64,000 bases of DNA from Crambe crambe (lineage: Eukaryota; Porifera; Demospongiae; Poecilosclerida; Crambeidae): the NCBI GenBank assembly GCA_963924555.1, contig OZ004588.1, positions 372,001 to 436,000 on the forward strand, in the 5' to 3' direction. This document shows, one piece after another, positions 44,201 to 57,738 of the stretch. Both the position numbers and the translations under genes were made by a program. Position 1 is the stretch's first letter. Every line of letters starts with the position of its first letter. Under the pieces are notes generated by a model. That model was given only the letters and a program-made list of their open reading frames with translations. It was not told where the DNA came from and did no database searches.

Positions 44201-47200
44201 CCATCTGTACTGGCAGCTGGAGAAAGGGTAAGTAACTAATTTTCGTGTGGTAGATTTTGCACTTCAGTTTTTGCAAACCTTCATGCTATATGGTACACGC
44301 AGAGTGGTACTGGTGTTTCATAATGTTGTATGTGCTTTAATATAGACAGCTTTCCATTCGTATATGATTCACTGTAGGGATCTCTCATTGATATGGAGTC
44401 TGAGATTTCCCACTTGGAATCCATCATTCGTGAACGAGACCAACAGCTCTCCAGCTTCAAGGCAGTTCTCGAAGAGAAAGAATCCCAACTCCAGGAGCAG
44501 CTTCAGAAAGAGGCGGAGCTTAGGGATCAAATACAGACTGCTCAGCAGGTGGCCGAATCAAAAGATTCTGAAATGGAACGACTCAGTATCAAATTGACAG
44601 AATCTGAGCAGAGTACTGCAGAAGCACAGGAGAGAATTAAGTGTCTTGATAAGTCTCTGGCCGAGTTAGAATCACAGGGTGAAGAGCTGAGAGAGTCTCT
44701 ACATACAAAAACTGCTAACCTTGCACAACTGGAAAATGCAATCGAGAGTGGGAAAATTGCACAGGAGAAATTGGAACGAGAAGTGGTTAGTAAATCAGAT
44801 GAGATCAAGTCTCTCTCTGGTCACATCGAGTCCCAGAAACAGCTACTTGAAGAGAAGGAAGATGAGATTTCTAAAATATCATCTGAAGTCAAGAGCTTGG
44901 AGCAATCGATGCAAGAAATTCAGACGTCAAATGAGAGTCTAAAGTGGAACATTGACAGCAGTAAACAGGAATCGGCAGAGAAACTCGTCCTTTATTCCAG
45001 TAAGATAAGTGAGTTGGAGAAACGGATGGTAGAGTTGCAAGAACAGTTGGAGGCGAAGCAAAACGAAGTTGAAGAAGTGAAAACCAGCAATAGAGAATTG
45101 AATGCAAAGCTGACTGTAACACAAGAAAATTTTCAACAGAAAGAGGAGAGACTTAGAGAAATGGACCAACTTCAGTTATCATCCAGCCACCAAAAAGAGA
45201 AAGAATTACAGGAACTTCAAGAGAAATTTTCGCTTCGGGGCAAGGAGCTACAGGACGTTACCAGGGAGAGAGATGGATTGAGGAATGACTTATCGCAGGC
45301 AGAATGTGTGATGGCCGAAAGAGAGAAATCTGTAAAGAGTTTAGAATCAGAAAAGGAATCGATTTTGGCTCAGTGTTCTGAGTTCCAATTACAAGTTACA
45401 AAGTTATCGGGGGCTTTGGAGTTTGCCCAGAAGGAACTGACCAGCAAAGATGATTCAATTAAGAGCTTTTCAGGAGCTCTTGAAGAAAAGAAAGCTGCTT
45501 TAGCTAAGCGGGAGAGCGAAATGGCACAGATGAAGTCTGAACTTGCCGACAAGCTCACAGAAGTCATGCAACGAAGTGAGCAAAGTATGCAGAGTAAGAG
45601 TTCCATTGAGAATGATTTGAGGAGTGCAAGATCTCAACTCGAAGCTAAAGAAGTGGAAATTGAAAGAATTCAAAGTGAATTGGACACGATAACGAAGGAG
45701 AAATCAGATATCAAAGTAGAGTTGGATATCATTCAATCTAAATATGAAATGCTCGAAAGAGAGCGAGAAACTTCTCGAATTGAGAGCGAAACTTTGAGGG
45801 GACAAGTTGAATCTCTTTCAGAAGCAAAAAGTAGTCTCTCTCAGGAGCAGAATAAGAGCAAGGAATCGCTTGCCGAAATCAGCTCAAAGCTGTCACAGAG
45901 CACAGTTCAAGTTCAAGATCTCCAGCAGAAGTTGCAATTTGCCAAAAAGAAGCTGAACAAAGCCATCAGTGAGAAAGACAAGGAGGTAGCAAGAAGGGAA
46001 CAGTTGGAAACAGATCTATCTAGAAATCAGAAGGAAAACGAACAGATGAAACAGCAGTTTGAATCAGCCGTGAAGCTAATGGAGACTAAGGTCTCTGAGC
46101 AAGCAAGTGCAATGTCGAGAATGCAATCAGACATTGATCAGAAACTGACCAGCATATCGAGTCTCAAGGAACAGATTTCATCAGAAGTACGCAAAAACTC
46201 AGAATTGAAAGAAAAAGTTGTGAAATTATCTGCTGATTACAAACTATCGTTAGATCGGTGTCGTATTCTGGAGAACGACAAGCAAGAACTGCAACAGAGC
46301 ATGGCTGACCTTGCTTCCAAACATAGTCATCTTGAGCACATGTACTCGGATGTTATCTCTGAGAAGGAATCACTGCAGTTGGAGAACCAGGCATCCCTCA
46401 AGGACATGCAAGGGCACGAAGCGAGGGTGTTGGATCTCACAGGCCAATTGGCTCAACTTGCCCGGGAAAAGCAAGCTCTTGAGAGTCAGCTTCGGGAGGT
46501 GAGCAAACAGCTTCTATCCAGTGAGCAGAGCAAGCTGACTGTCACATCGGAGTTGGAGGGCCTGAAGGAGGTCATGAGGACTGCCGATGACTGGAGCAAG
46601 GAAAAACAGGTACGTGCAGTATAGGGGTTAAGTAGCCATTAAATATTAGGGATATCAATGCAGTTAGTATCTCAAATTCTTATGGTATACCTTACCAGAA
46701 CATGCACTCAGCTATAGTGGTGGCCCCTACATATATGTTGAATCAGCTCATTTACATGTATTTCTCCAACACACATGCTGCCTACTAGACTCTTGTTGAC
46801 AAGACTATAGCTATGGAACGAGAGACTGCCCAGTTGCAGGCGAGTGAGACCAACTTGAAGTCTCAAGTCACTGCTCTTGAGTCCTCCTTAACCAAACTCC
46901 AGGAGGAGTTGGAACAGAATCGCACTGAGTTGGAGACTGCAAAAAGTAAATAATGTGATAGTTTAGAATACATGTAGCTATATGGCCTAATGATAATCTT
47001 GTTTTGTAGGTTCACATAGTTCATCTCAAAATGAAGAACTTCAGAAACAGTAAGTATCAAGTATATATATGTTATATATACATGTATATAGATATTTAGT
47101 AAGAAACAATATCAGAGATTAAGTATACATGTAGCTATATCAGAGAGATGTTTAGTAAGTATTAATTAAGTATATATGTAGCTCTATCAAAGAGATATTT

Positions 47201-48152
47201 AGTAAACATGCAGTACTTAGTTTGATTAACTATCTATCATGATGGTTTTCAGGATATCAGAACTGCAGCAGTCACATGCTTCTGAAATGGCCCGTCTTAA
47301 GCACGCCCATTCATCAGAAATAGCTAGCATTCAGCAGACACTGCAGGAGGAAAAGACCAAGAGAGACGCAGCAGAGAGATCTCTGGAGGCACAGAGGGAT
47401 GTGGCCATACCCTTGGAAGATGTACAGCCTTTCGCTACCTTGGGAAGTGGTGATCCAGTCCCTAAAACACTAGGTAAAACAATTCACTATCATCTATTAA
47501 AACTGGGCATGTGATGCATTTTTCTTCTTTTTTTTCATAATTATAGTTGACTATTTGAATATCATTTCAGCGTGGATCCAGCGTTTTGTGAAAAATCCCA
47601 AGTAAGTGCTTGCATGAGTAGCTATGCATGTGCACACTTCAAGCAGCCTGTGAATGGCAGGAGAACTACAAGTATGATATGGTACTTGTATGTGCATGGC
47701 AGGAGAACTACAACTAACCTGTATTTGGCAGGATTACTACAACTGCAATCAAAATGTTATAGTGGAGAGGGCCTTATTCAGACAGAGTTAATTTGGAATA
47801 GTTATCAGGAGATTTATCCCACATATATGTATAGGTAATCACATGCTTGAGTGTAATTTGGATATAATTGCATGAGAAACTGGCTAGATAATTGCACGAG
47901 GTGAAGCTGAGTGCAATTCATATGATTTTGTAGCTATGTATTTGGTTAAAAAAACACGAGCATCTCAGTAGTGCCTACGTGGCTACCTAAAGCCTATAAG
48001 TTCAGTTTGGAGGTTGATGTCTGAGTGATTATATTTCCACCTGCAGCATTGTGCTGACCAGATTATTACGTGCCACACCACAAACTAAGCTGTTTTTCTT
48101 GGCTTACTTTGTCCTGCTCCACCTCCTCATCTTCTACATCATGATCATGTGA
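41279..48152 (+). CDS. Tail-anchored golgin-type coiled-coil protein (golgin-84/giantin-like)
   Basis: Thirteen exons join in frame to 1332 aa: 41279-41359, 41561-41815, 42342-42515, 42700-42846, 42967-43197, 43835-43993, 44063-44227, 44378-46609, 46789-46945, 47010-47049, 47253-47473, 47571-47601, 48047-48152. The N-terminus is MWNTFTAGLQMVQEKLDTVL. A Ser/Pro/Asp-rich linker follows, then almost continuous heptad coiled coil from ~residue 85; one 2232-nt exon alone encodes 744 coiled-coil residues. A basic KLRAQAKNKIAALN segment lies near residue 180. The C-terminus is AWIQRFVKNP, a short basic stretch, then LFFLAYFVLLHLLIFYIMIM and stop: a tail anchor with almost no lumenal tail, as in golgin-84, giantin and CASP. 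Expected role: Golgi membrane vesicle tether. Which golgin is orthologous cannot be settled by eye. Confidence 0.88.
42077..42341. repeat. Three ~91 bp tandem units ending in a splice acceptor
   Basis: Units begin TCCACCCTTGTCTGTCATGC at 42077, 42168 and 42260. Each contains TTGACCATGTGATCTTTATT or a variant. The third unit diverges at its end so that TTCTTTATTGCACAG becomes the acceptor of golgin exon 3 (42342). Confidence 0.9.
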
Positions 48153-48596
48153 CATCCTCATCCTCTGCATCGTGTTCATGTGACATTCTCATCCTCTAGA
48201 TCATGATCATGTGATAGCTACATAGCTGCTCATAAAACTTTCATCATACCTTTATAATAGCTTTGGCTGAACAAAATTCACTCGCACAAGCTAACCAGAC
48301 AGGAACTGATTAGTGTTGTTGTTGTTGTTGTTGTTGTTGTTATTATTTTTCTTTCTTCTACTCAAAATAATTATTTGTAGCATATTGTTCGACCATGCGC
48401 CTGGCATTACCACTTATTACCTTTATTTGTGTGTATATAACCTACTTGCTTAACTGTGAAGGACCACATTCCCTCTTCCTCTACTACATACATGCATGCA
48501 TGTAGCTAAATTTGTAAAAATAACTGTGATGTCATGATTTAAAAACGATTTTTTGCGACCTCATATTCTGCATGTTGCATAAGTCTGCATACAGAC
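48153..48596. other. Intergenic gap between golgin and gene D
   Basis: No gene is seen. It contains a triplicated CTCATCCTCT/ATCATGATCATGTGA word right after the golgin stop (48125-48215) and a (GTT)n run at 48314-48340. No TATA box matching the left-block promoters was found before gene D. Confidence 0.6.
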
Positions 48597-51500
48597 ATGA
48601 AGTATTGCTATCTCTTTGCATTATTTTTGAGCAGCTTCTTAGGTAAGAAAATAGCCTATCTAGCTACAGTATTGAGTGAATTTAATAACTAAAATTTGAT
48701 CTTGCAGTTGGGAACTGCTTTCAAGTTTCTATAGTAGCAAACCCATTGCTACCTTCCAATCGGTACAGTCGTAACACTTCTCTGACTCTCTCCTGTGAGG
48801 TCCAAGGAGTGTACTATGGCAGCCTCTCTTACAACTGGACTTCTACTTCTGCCTATAACCCCCCACGATCCTTTATTGCAGGAAGGACTTCAAGCATAGT
48901 CACTACTACTTCCCTGCATTCCTATGACTATGAAGATCACACTTGCACTGCATATGATGAGTCTGGACGCAATGGCAGTGCTGTGTTTAGAATCTCTCTC
49001 AGTGGTATGATACAATTGTTTATTGAAAAATACATAATTATCATAAAATTGGTGCTGTAGATTTTCTGGCCATGCAGATATTGTCTCGATGCAAACACAT
49101 GCAGCAATTATCAGCATGTGCATGAAACATGATGTGAAAATGACTAGCTAGTTGAAAACTCAGGTCAATTAAAGTATGATGTACATAATTGGCAGGTGGA
49201 TCAAATGCTGTACTGTCCATAGTAGCCGAGTACACTCCCCCTCACTCCTCCTCCCTCAGACCTCCATCTTACTACTCCAACACTGCTCTCTCCTTCTTCT
49301 GCAAGACATTTGGACTGACCTTAAATGGTTTGCATTATGAGTGGACTTCCACTTGTTCTGGGGACTGTTTTTCCAAGGGAGCCACAACAAGTCTGGTGTC
49401 TACTACTTATCTGCAGTTTAAGGACAGTGGAGTACACACTTGCACTGTCACTGATAGGAATGGAAGAAAATACTCCACTAGTATCAATATCAGTGTTATT
49501 GGTAAGAATAATGGCTGACATGTAGCTATATGTAACTGGCTAACTTATTAAAATAGGAGTCTGCCCAAACTATAGCTAAGATTATTTGTTTGTTTGTTTG
49601 TTTTATTTTGTTTGTTTGTTTGTTTGTTTATTAATAAGAGACCGACTGAATGAAATAGCTCATACACACCATGGCTGCATGCAGGCTCACTTATTATTTG
49701 ACTAGTTTATAATAGCTATCACTTATAAACTATCTAATTTACTTGTTTAGAGCCTGCAGTATCTGTACGTGTCCATTACACACCTCCTGATCAGTACTCT
49801 TACTACTCTCCTCCCAACTATCGAGTTACTTCTGAACTGAGACTGACTTGTGAAACTTCTAACATTGTCCCAGGCCCATACAAAATATGTTGGACCTATC
49901 CTTGCCCGACATGTTATAAAACACTCTATAGGCAAGAAATGGCAGAACACTGTCACAGTGATCACACTCCTATTTCTATCTCATGGTTAAACGCTTCTCA
50001 CACTGGGATTTACACGTGTAACCTCACAGACAGTCTTGGACGTACAGGGAATAACTCCATACAGATAAATGTTGTTGGTTAGTTGAAATAATTAGCTATG
50101 CACCTCAAGTCTGAAATCTTATTATGCATGCAGGCAGTGGTATATACTTGAGTACATTCATTGATGGACACTCGTATGGTAGCAATCCTAACAACACTTA
50201 TGCTGTGGTGAACACTGGACGTAGTTATAATACTACTCGGCTTTTATTTTATTGCTGTTCCAATTATTATTATTATAACTATGGTTACTACTATGAGTAC
50301 CACTCACGTACTTCTCTCAGAACACCAAGTGGAAATATAATCGGCCATTTCTATCAAGATAATATTATTTCTGACACTAGCAGCATTCATGGCTGTTTCC
50401 ATGTGTATATTAATCAAAGACGCCATAGCAGTTATGATTTGGAGAGTGGAATATACACATGCCGAGTGCCTGAGAGTGGGGGCCGAATTCAAGAGCTGAT
50501 GATTGGACTGTATCCTGTGTCATTTGAGAGTACGTGAGTAGCTAAGCTAATACGTAGCTATAATCTCACCCTTCATGCCATAAACTTAATGCATGCAAGT
50601 GTGTCAGTGATTTACTTATAAATGAAAAGCATTGAAGTGCTAACCCTCAGACAGTACACATAAGGTGCAATAGTTGTATAGAAAGTCACAACTGACCCTT
50701 GGTTAATGAATTTAACACCCACTAACTTATTTATTTATCTATCTCATCGTAAGTTCACGATGTCATTATGTCTATTTCCCCCTTTTTTCAATATAGCTAC
50801 CATACATGATGAATATTGAATTGAAATGATACACTAGCTATTAATTTTTGGTTCACATACACGGAACTTCATGATTACTCTTTGTATTAGGCTATCCATA
50901 TGTGTATAACATATACACTATACCATCAGACCAAGTCCTCACTATCATCTGTCAAACTAGAGATGCTCCTCCTACCAACCTCTACTGGTATTGGAATGAT
51001 ACACTGATCAACATTGATGGAGACATCTTTACAGTCTCTCAGAGAGTTACTAATTACACTTCTTCTTCATACGACAACATGCTGTTGGTTGATTACAAGC
51101 AGGGAAATGCAGTAGGGACATACCATTGTAATGTGTCCAACCATTATGGCACATCAAACAGTTCTGTCATCTCTATAAAAGGTGAAGGTACAATATTAAA
51201 ATTCAATGCATTGCCATTGCATATGGCTATAAATTTATACATAGATTTCAGCATCTTCCAACTGAAACTGAGGCCTATAGATGCTAATCTTTTGAATGTA
51301 AGTGTGTATGTTAAGTAATGTGTTGGCATTATGTTGCAGGTAGTACAGTGTGCATATAAATAGCAGATGCTTGACCAACGTGCACTTTGATGTATAATCA
51401 TGCACAGCTAATATTTTACATGGGCAGACTTAGTCCATAGCTGGTAGCTAATTGTCAAAGTTTCTCTCTCATAGCTAGCTACAATCAAATCAATATTACA

Positions 51501-51903
51501 ATGTGATAGCTAAAGGTTGCTAGTTATTGTTGTTGTCATCATCGTTGTTGTCATTATTTTTGTTGTTGTTATTGTTTAATTATTACAGAGTGATGACTTG
51601 GAGAGGTCTATTCAAGATCGCTTGGTGAAGGAAATAAATCGGCGTTGTAAGTGTGGGTTCAGGAGTAGCAATATCATCTCTGGAGAATTCAGACAGCAGA
51701 TCTCCACCCATTCCATCATCTATCGAGCCAAAGTTCACATTACCAATGGTACCCATGCCACTGTGGACCAAGTCATGGGGTACATTCAGGAATGGCGAAA
51801 AGACCAAGGAACATTGCTCCTTCATTTCTTCCGTCTCACAGTTGCCAATGAGATGGAGTGTCCACTTCGCATAATGTCCTTTGATGGCACGGAATGTGTC
51901 TAA
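48597..51903 (+). CDS. Gene D: compact intact 5-Ig-module/SEA-like secreted protein
   Basis: Eight exons join in frame to 676 aa: 48597-48642, 48708-49004, 49196-49501, 49751-50077, 50134-50529, 50891-51181, 51245-51297, 51589-51903. Exon 1 encodes the signal peptide MKYCYLFALFLSSFLG. Five Ig-like modules follow (~16-554), each on a phase-1/phase-1 exon. The second resembles module 1 of copies A-C (VSIVAEYTPP, STCSGDCF, SGVHTCTV). The third resembles module 7 (HYTPPDQYSYYSPPNYR). The fourth resembles variable module 8 (GSGIY start, FYCC, SGIYTCRVPES) and has a strikingly Tyr-rich loop (YYYYNYGYYYEYHS). The fifth resembles module 9. The SEA-like domain follows (FQLKLRPI; SIIYRAKVHIT; SGEF; FFRLTV), ending ECPLRIMSFDGTECV. 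No transmembrane segment. Modules 2-6, 10 and 11 of the left-block genes have no counterpart here. Opposite orientation to copies A-C. Confidence 0.88.
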
Positions 51904-52085
51904 AGGAGAATAAACCGAATGAACATTTTTTTGGTGATCTGAGTGCTTATTCTGTAGCTATAATAATTATGTAACAATAATTCAGTTCCAGCACGCGCGC
52001 AATAGCATGCACATTTTAAATCACCAACATTGCGCATGTGATATGCGGGCTGCTCAGCTGCTGACCATGATAAAACTATATAGTG

Positions 52086-55000
52086 ATTCTTGCTTTCATT
52101 TCTAGAGCACTGGCAGTGCAGTCATGGACATGCAATAAAGGTATAGCACCGGACGCTGTACTCTACCCCATATCTGCAGTCTATCGACATGCAGTGGTGT
52201 CCATTCATGCAATGTATATGACTCAGCTGGTTGCAGTGGAATTGCTAATATCACTATCAAAGTAACAGGTCATTGGTACTATCTAGAATGGCTACAGCAA
52301 AAAAAATTATATAGCTCACTCAGCCCATTAGTAAGCAAGACTTATATGGAGCATGCATAGTACAATTATATAGTATTCTGGTTATGAGTAGGTGTTGGCA
52401 TTTATGTGGAGTCGAGTGGTGGACAGACTCTTCCTGATAATGGCCTCATAGTAATCACCATGCAATGCCAACCGTGTCCCTGATTTTCGCTGCCTTTCTG
52501 GATCTTCTAGTCGTAACATTGGAAAACTGATTGGTCCTCTTGGAAATGACATAATTTATTCCCCTTCTTGGTGACTCAACAAAACCCTGGATCACTTTAT
52601 GTCCGTAATGTGAGACCATTGCAGTTAGTAGATGTTGGAATCTATACTTATCGTACACCCGATGAGAATGGAGATATAGTGGACTTCAACTTTGGGCTAT
52701 ATCATGCTTCTGAAAGTGAGCTTTCATCTTGAACATGGAGGGAGAGCTGTATATATAATATAGCACTTGAAATGTGTTTAAGACATGGTGCACACTTCGA
52801 GTGCTGTATTACATACAGCACTCCCTCCAGTGCTCTATTGTATTATGCATGGCTGGATTACAAAGGAGCTGTACCACACTATATCTATATGTGGACATTA
52901 CTACTCTCAGCTAGCTCCATATGCTCATTGAGTCTTGATTGGAATCTCATAGGTCAATAATCACGTTGCTTTTAAACAACACAAACCCGTTACACTGTGT
53001 ATATACCTATAAAGAAGAGAGTCTTTGGCTTGTTTTGCAACTGTTCTACGTAGTTGGTGCACAGTGGCTTTGCATGATAGCACTGTGCTGTATGGGCTGA
53101 GTTTCATAAGCACAGCCTACGTATTCAAAAACAGTGCTTCATGGAAGGATATAGTTGGTACTGCTCCTTTGATCCACCCACGATACGGTATAGCTTATTG
53201 GATTCCCCTCTTCTTAAGATCCTCCTATCTTGACTGACTTACATCACTCTTCTCTTCACATTCCCTTCACTATTTCCTTCTTGTCCCACGGTTCTCCTCC
53301 TACCGAGATTGTCTGGGAGAAAGATGGTTTGCAATTGGAAGTCTTCACAAACAGCTCTAGTCTCACCCAGACACTTATGAATCGCACATCCCTGACCTAC
53401 AACAATACCCTTACCATCAATGGCACTGTTAAAGATGTGATCGGACAACACAACTTTACTGCAGTCAACAGTTTAGGAACTTCTAATTCACTTGGGAAAG
53501 AAATCCCAGGTAATAATAAGTTCCTTATGTAAATCATTTGTCACCATTTAAAAAAATATTTTTTTATGCACCTTCACCATAGGTAGGTACGTAGGTACGA
53601 GGTTATAGTGCTAAACTATCACATTTTCCCCTATAGGTCTTGAAGTGAGTGGCCATGAGTCTCCTGTAATAGTCGGTCAGTCAAGAAACATGCTCCACTC
53701 TCTTTAGTGTGATGAGAATGGAGTACTGGTTGGAGAGGGAGTGCAGAAGAGACAAAATGGAGGGAAGAGTCTGATAATGACACTAACTCCCAACAATATT
53801 GATTTGAATGGGAACAGCTTTATGTGCAGGATCATTACTCAGAATGGAAAAACCTTTGAAGAGACCATCACTCTTAAAGTTAAAGGTAATGACTAATATT
53901 AAACTAACTAAACTCCTTAGAATACTCACTCATACTTCAGCTGTCTATATTATAGCTAGCCTGAGTCTAGTCTGGTTTGCCCCATAGCTAATAGCTAGTA
54001 CTCAATGGTATAGTCCATGCATTGCCAAAGAGCTACAAATGCCCTCATGATTATTAATTTTACTATCTGCCTACTCAGAATTGAAACACATTGTGAGTGT
54101 TGATGGTCCGGACTCAAGTCTTAAAGCAGGCAGTAATGCTTCCCTAGTATGTACTGTCACTTCTGGCTTCACCCCATCAGTCAAGTGGGTTGATCCCGAC
54201 AATAACCAAGTGCTGACTACGGGAACTGACGTGAGAACAGATGACCCAGTCACTGTCGGGAATACAACTAGCCTGGTATTGAACTTTGACCTCTTAAGAA
54301 CTTCATATGGAGGAAATTATACTTGCATTTCAACTCTAAGTGAGCCTTATAGTTTCTCTTCTAAGAGAGTCACAAAATACCTCCAAGTCAAAGGTATAGC
54401 TAGCTATACGTAATTATAGCTATGGTCAATATTGAGGTGGTCTTATCTGTATTGTTGTATTACTATAGTTGGTAGAAGCAGCTTCCGAGTTTCAATTGTA
54501 GCACAGCCACAACATGCACATGTGACATATATCAGACATAATAAATTCCTATCACTCTTCTGTGAGGTTGAAGGGACATATTATGGGAAACTCTCGTACA
54601 ACTGGACTTCTAGGAGTCATCAATCCTTTGTTGAAGGAAGCACATCAAGCACTGTTTCTACTACTTCCTTGCATGATTATAGAGATGATACCCTGGTGAT
54701 ATGCACTGTTCATGATCAGTCTGGACACAACAATAGTGCTAATATTATTCTCCGAAGTAAGAAAAATCTACATGCATAGTAGCTAATTTCATGCAGATTA
54801 ATTTGCATCTATTATGTTTCGTTGATAGCTTCTGGTCATTATTCAAAAACTGTGTCCATAGTAGCAGACTATACTCCTCCTCACTCCTCCACCCTCAGAC
54901 CTCCATCTTACTACTCCAACACTGCTCTCTCCCTCTCCTGTAGGGCATATCAATTCATTATTATTCTTCGATGGAAGTTGTGCATTATAATTGGACTTCC

Positions 55001-57677
55001 ACCTGTTCTGGGGACTGTTTTTCCAAGGGAGCCACAACAAGTCTGGTGTCTACTACTTCTCTGCAGTTAAAGGACAGTGGAGTACACACTTGCACTGTCA
55101 CTGATAGGAATGGAAGAAATTACTCCACTAGTATCACAATTAATGCTGTGGGTAAGATTCTGGAATCCATGCTTTAGTTTACCAGAAGTGTATTATCTAT
55201 GAATTATTGTTGAATGGTTTTTTTGTTTGTTTGTTTATCCATCTGTTTTTTGTGTGTTATTGTTTAAACAGCCTGTAATTCAATAAATGGACCTGGTTTG
55301 CAAGTTGCCATAGTAATGTACTACAGTCAACCCCAAGATCATACTCTTAGACCACCATCTTGTTATTCTAATGCCAACTTATCCTTGTCCTGTCGAGTGC
55401 ATGGTATAAATTCAAACAGACTGACATACAACTGGACTTCCACTTGTTCGGGCAGCTGTTTCACCAAAGGAAAAACTTTAAGAAATGTTTCCACTGATTC
55501 TTTGCAAGTTAGTGATAGTGGAGTACACATCTGCACTGTCTGTGATGACAATGGACGTTGTGGGAGTAGTAATATTACTTTGAATATTGAAGGTAAGCAA
55601 TGATTATGTTGTGGGAGAGTTATGAAGCTTAATGCAACAGTTGCATGCAGTTTGTTATCATTTTGGTATGGATAAACATTGACAGAAGTTTGGGACAATT
55701 AATTGTTTGAGCATAGATAATATAGAGCACTCCGCTATAGTGCTCTATTATCTATGATTTGAGTATCAAAAATGTGGATGACATTCATCAAAGTAATCTA
55801 CTCTTGATTATAATTTTAGGAATTAAAGTATTTATGTGTGTCCATTACACACCTCCTGATCAGTACCCTGACTTCTCTCCCCCCAACTATCGTGCTGCCT
55901 CATATGTGAAACTAACATGTGGAGCCCAACATGCTGTTAGGAGATCAAGGATATGCTGGAACTATCCATCACAGTATGGTCGACAGTGTGACGATTGCTC
56001 TAGCTATTATAGGAGTCATAGCTACACGTACAGTTTTCTTAACAGCATCTAGAGCCGGAACCTATACATGTAGCTACACTGATAACTTTGGACGTACTGG
56101 AACCAGTTCTGTACAGATTAATGTTGTTGGTTAGTTGAAAAATGTTATTTAGTTTGAAATGATTGCAAATTCTATATTGTAGGTATTGGTATACTTGTGT
56201 ACGATCTCTATGGTGGAGGTTATTATGGTGTCAATCCCAACAATTCCTATGCTATAGTGAAGACAGGAGTTCCTAGGAGTAGAACCCGGATATCCTTTTA
56301 TTGCTGTACCAATTTCACTTCACCATCATATTCTCTTAAGGCACCAAAGTGGAAGAATTATCAACAGTTCTTCTCCTTATTTCACAATAGCTCTAAGAAG
56401 CCCTAGTGATCATTATTCCAGCTGTATGCATGTACAAGTAAGTAGGAGCTATAACGAGAATTATGACTTGCCTGAGAGTGGAATATACACATGCCTAATG
56501 TCTGATAGCAGAGGCCAAATTCAAGAGCATATGATTGGACTGTATCCAGCATGTTTTAAGAGTGAGTTGTGTCATTATACAAAAATAAAACTGTCATATT
56601 GTCACCAATTATACCATGCAGGTTATCCATATGTGTACAACATGTACACTAATCAGTCAGACCAAGTCCTCACTATCATCTGTCAAACTAGAGATGCTCC
56701 TCCTACCAACCTCTACTGGCACTGGAATGGCACACTAATTGACATTGATGGAGATACTTACAAAGTCTCTCAGAGAGTTACTAACTTTACCTCCTCATCT
56801 TATGATAATATTCTAACAATTACTAAAAGTGAACGAATGGTGGGAACGTACTATTGTAATGTGTCCAATAATCACAGAGCATCACAAAGTTCAATCATCT
56901 CACTATCAGGTATTATGCATAGCTTGATCTACACTGAGGGGGTCGAGAGGATTGTCCCCACCCCCTAGCGAGCATGAGTCATTTTCAATAGATTCAGCAA
57001 TGTGTATAGAGACAGGGATCATCCTCCCATTGTTCTGATACTTACAACATAGCTATGTATTATAAATATTGTGTTTACAGATCGAAACATATTCCAACTG
57101 AAATTGAGGCCAATAGGAAGTTTTGTTTTGGACGTAAGTATATAACTATTGATGATGCTAATGGTATAATGAGTCAGGCCTGTCTAGCTAGTAGTCAGAA
57201 GTTGCTATAGCTAGTTTCTGAAAGTTCTTGCATGCATTCAGCACTTTTTGAAAAATGTAGAGCATTTTTTTCCTTGTTAAAAAAGCCATCATTCTATAAT
57301 AGCCGTCTCATATTATAATATCACATACACAAACATGTTTTTTTTAAAATTGTTATATTATATAGGGTACTGAATTAGAGAAAGATATTAAAAAAAGCCT
57401 GGTCGAATACATCAATAAAAATTGCAGTTGTGGATTTAGTAGCAGCAACATAAACTCAGGGGAATTCAGATACCAAATCTCCACCTTTTCTATCATTTAC
57501 CGAGCCGTGGTTCACACTACCAATGCCCGTGTCACTGTTGACCAGCTCATGGAATATATTGAGAATTGGCGCCAGAGGGAAGGGACTTTACTCCACCGTT
57601 CCTTCCGTCTCACTGTTGTAAATGAAATGGAGTGTCCCCTTCGCATCACATCCTTCAATGATGTGGAATGCATTTAA
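52086..57677 (+). pseudogene. Copy E: degenerate composite Ig/SEA gene
   Basis: Recognisable exons in order: module-1 remnant (52100-52268, SGVHSCNVYDSAGC only in a shifted frame), module 2 (52391-52715; at least two frame breaks, F-strand Cys changed to Tyr), module 3 (53235-53510; open, but both core Cys lost), module 4 (53640-53885; in-frame TAG), module 5 (54078-54394; intact), two modules like the first two of gene D (54470-54755; 54830-55153, frame break near 54960), an extra module-1-like exon (55272-55595), module 7 (55820-56131; extra base near 56042), module 8 (56184-56563; extra base near 56345), module 9 (56622-56910), SEA strand exon (57081-57134), and a final SEA exon from ~57367, open to the stop at 57675-57677. 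No signal-peptide exon is found. The 5' half matches the left-block genes and the 3' half matches gene D. Inactive as a whole, although the 3' end is well preserved. Confidence 0.8.
55712..55756. repeat. Long imperfect hairpin in copy E intron
   Basis: CATAGATAATATAGAGCACT (left) pairs with AGTGCTCTATTATCTATG (right) with a 2-base bulge and a 7-base loop. A related perfect 10-bp stem, GAGTGCTGTA/TACAGCACTC, lies at about 52799-52823. Possibly remnants of a small palindromic element. Confidence 0.75.
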
Positions 57678-57738
57678 AAGAGAATTGGAGCTAGATTGAA
57701 CTTTAAAACTGTTTGCTACATACAGCAATGGGATAGCA

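Noticed and set aside
47050-47250. ATATATGTA-rich repeats in a golgin intron as a possible mobile element
   Set aside because: Only simple AT-rich tandem similarity (AGATATTTAGTAA words), with no inverted ends or target duplications.
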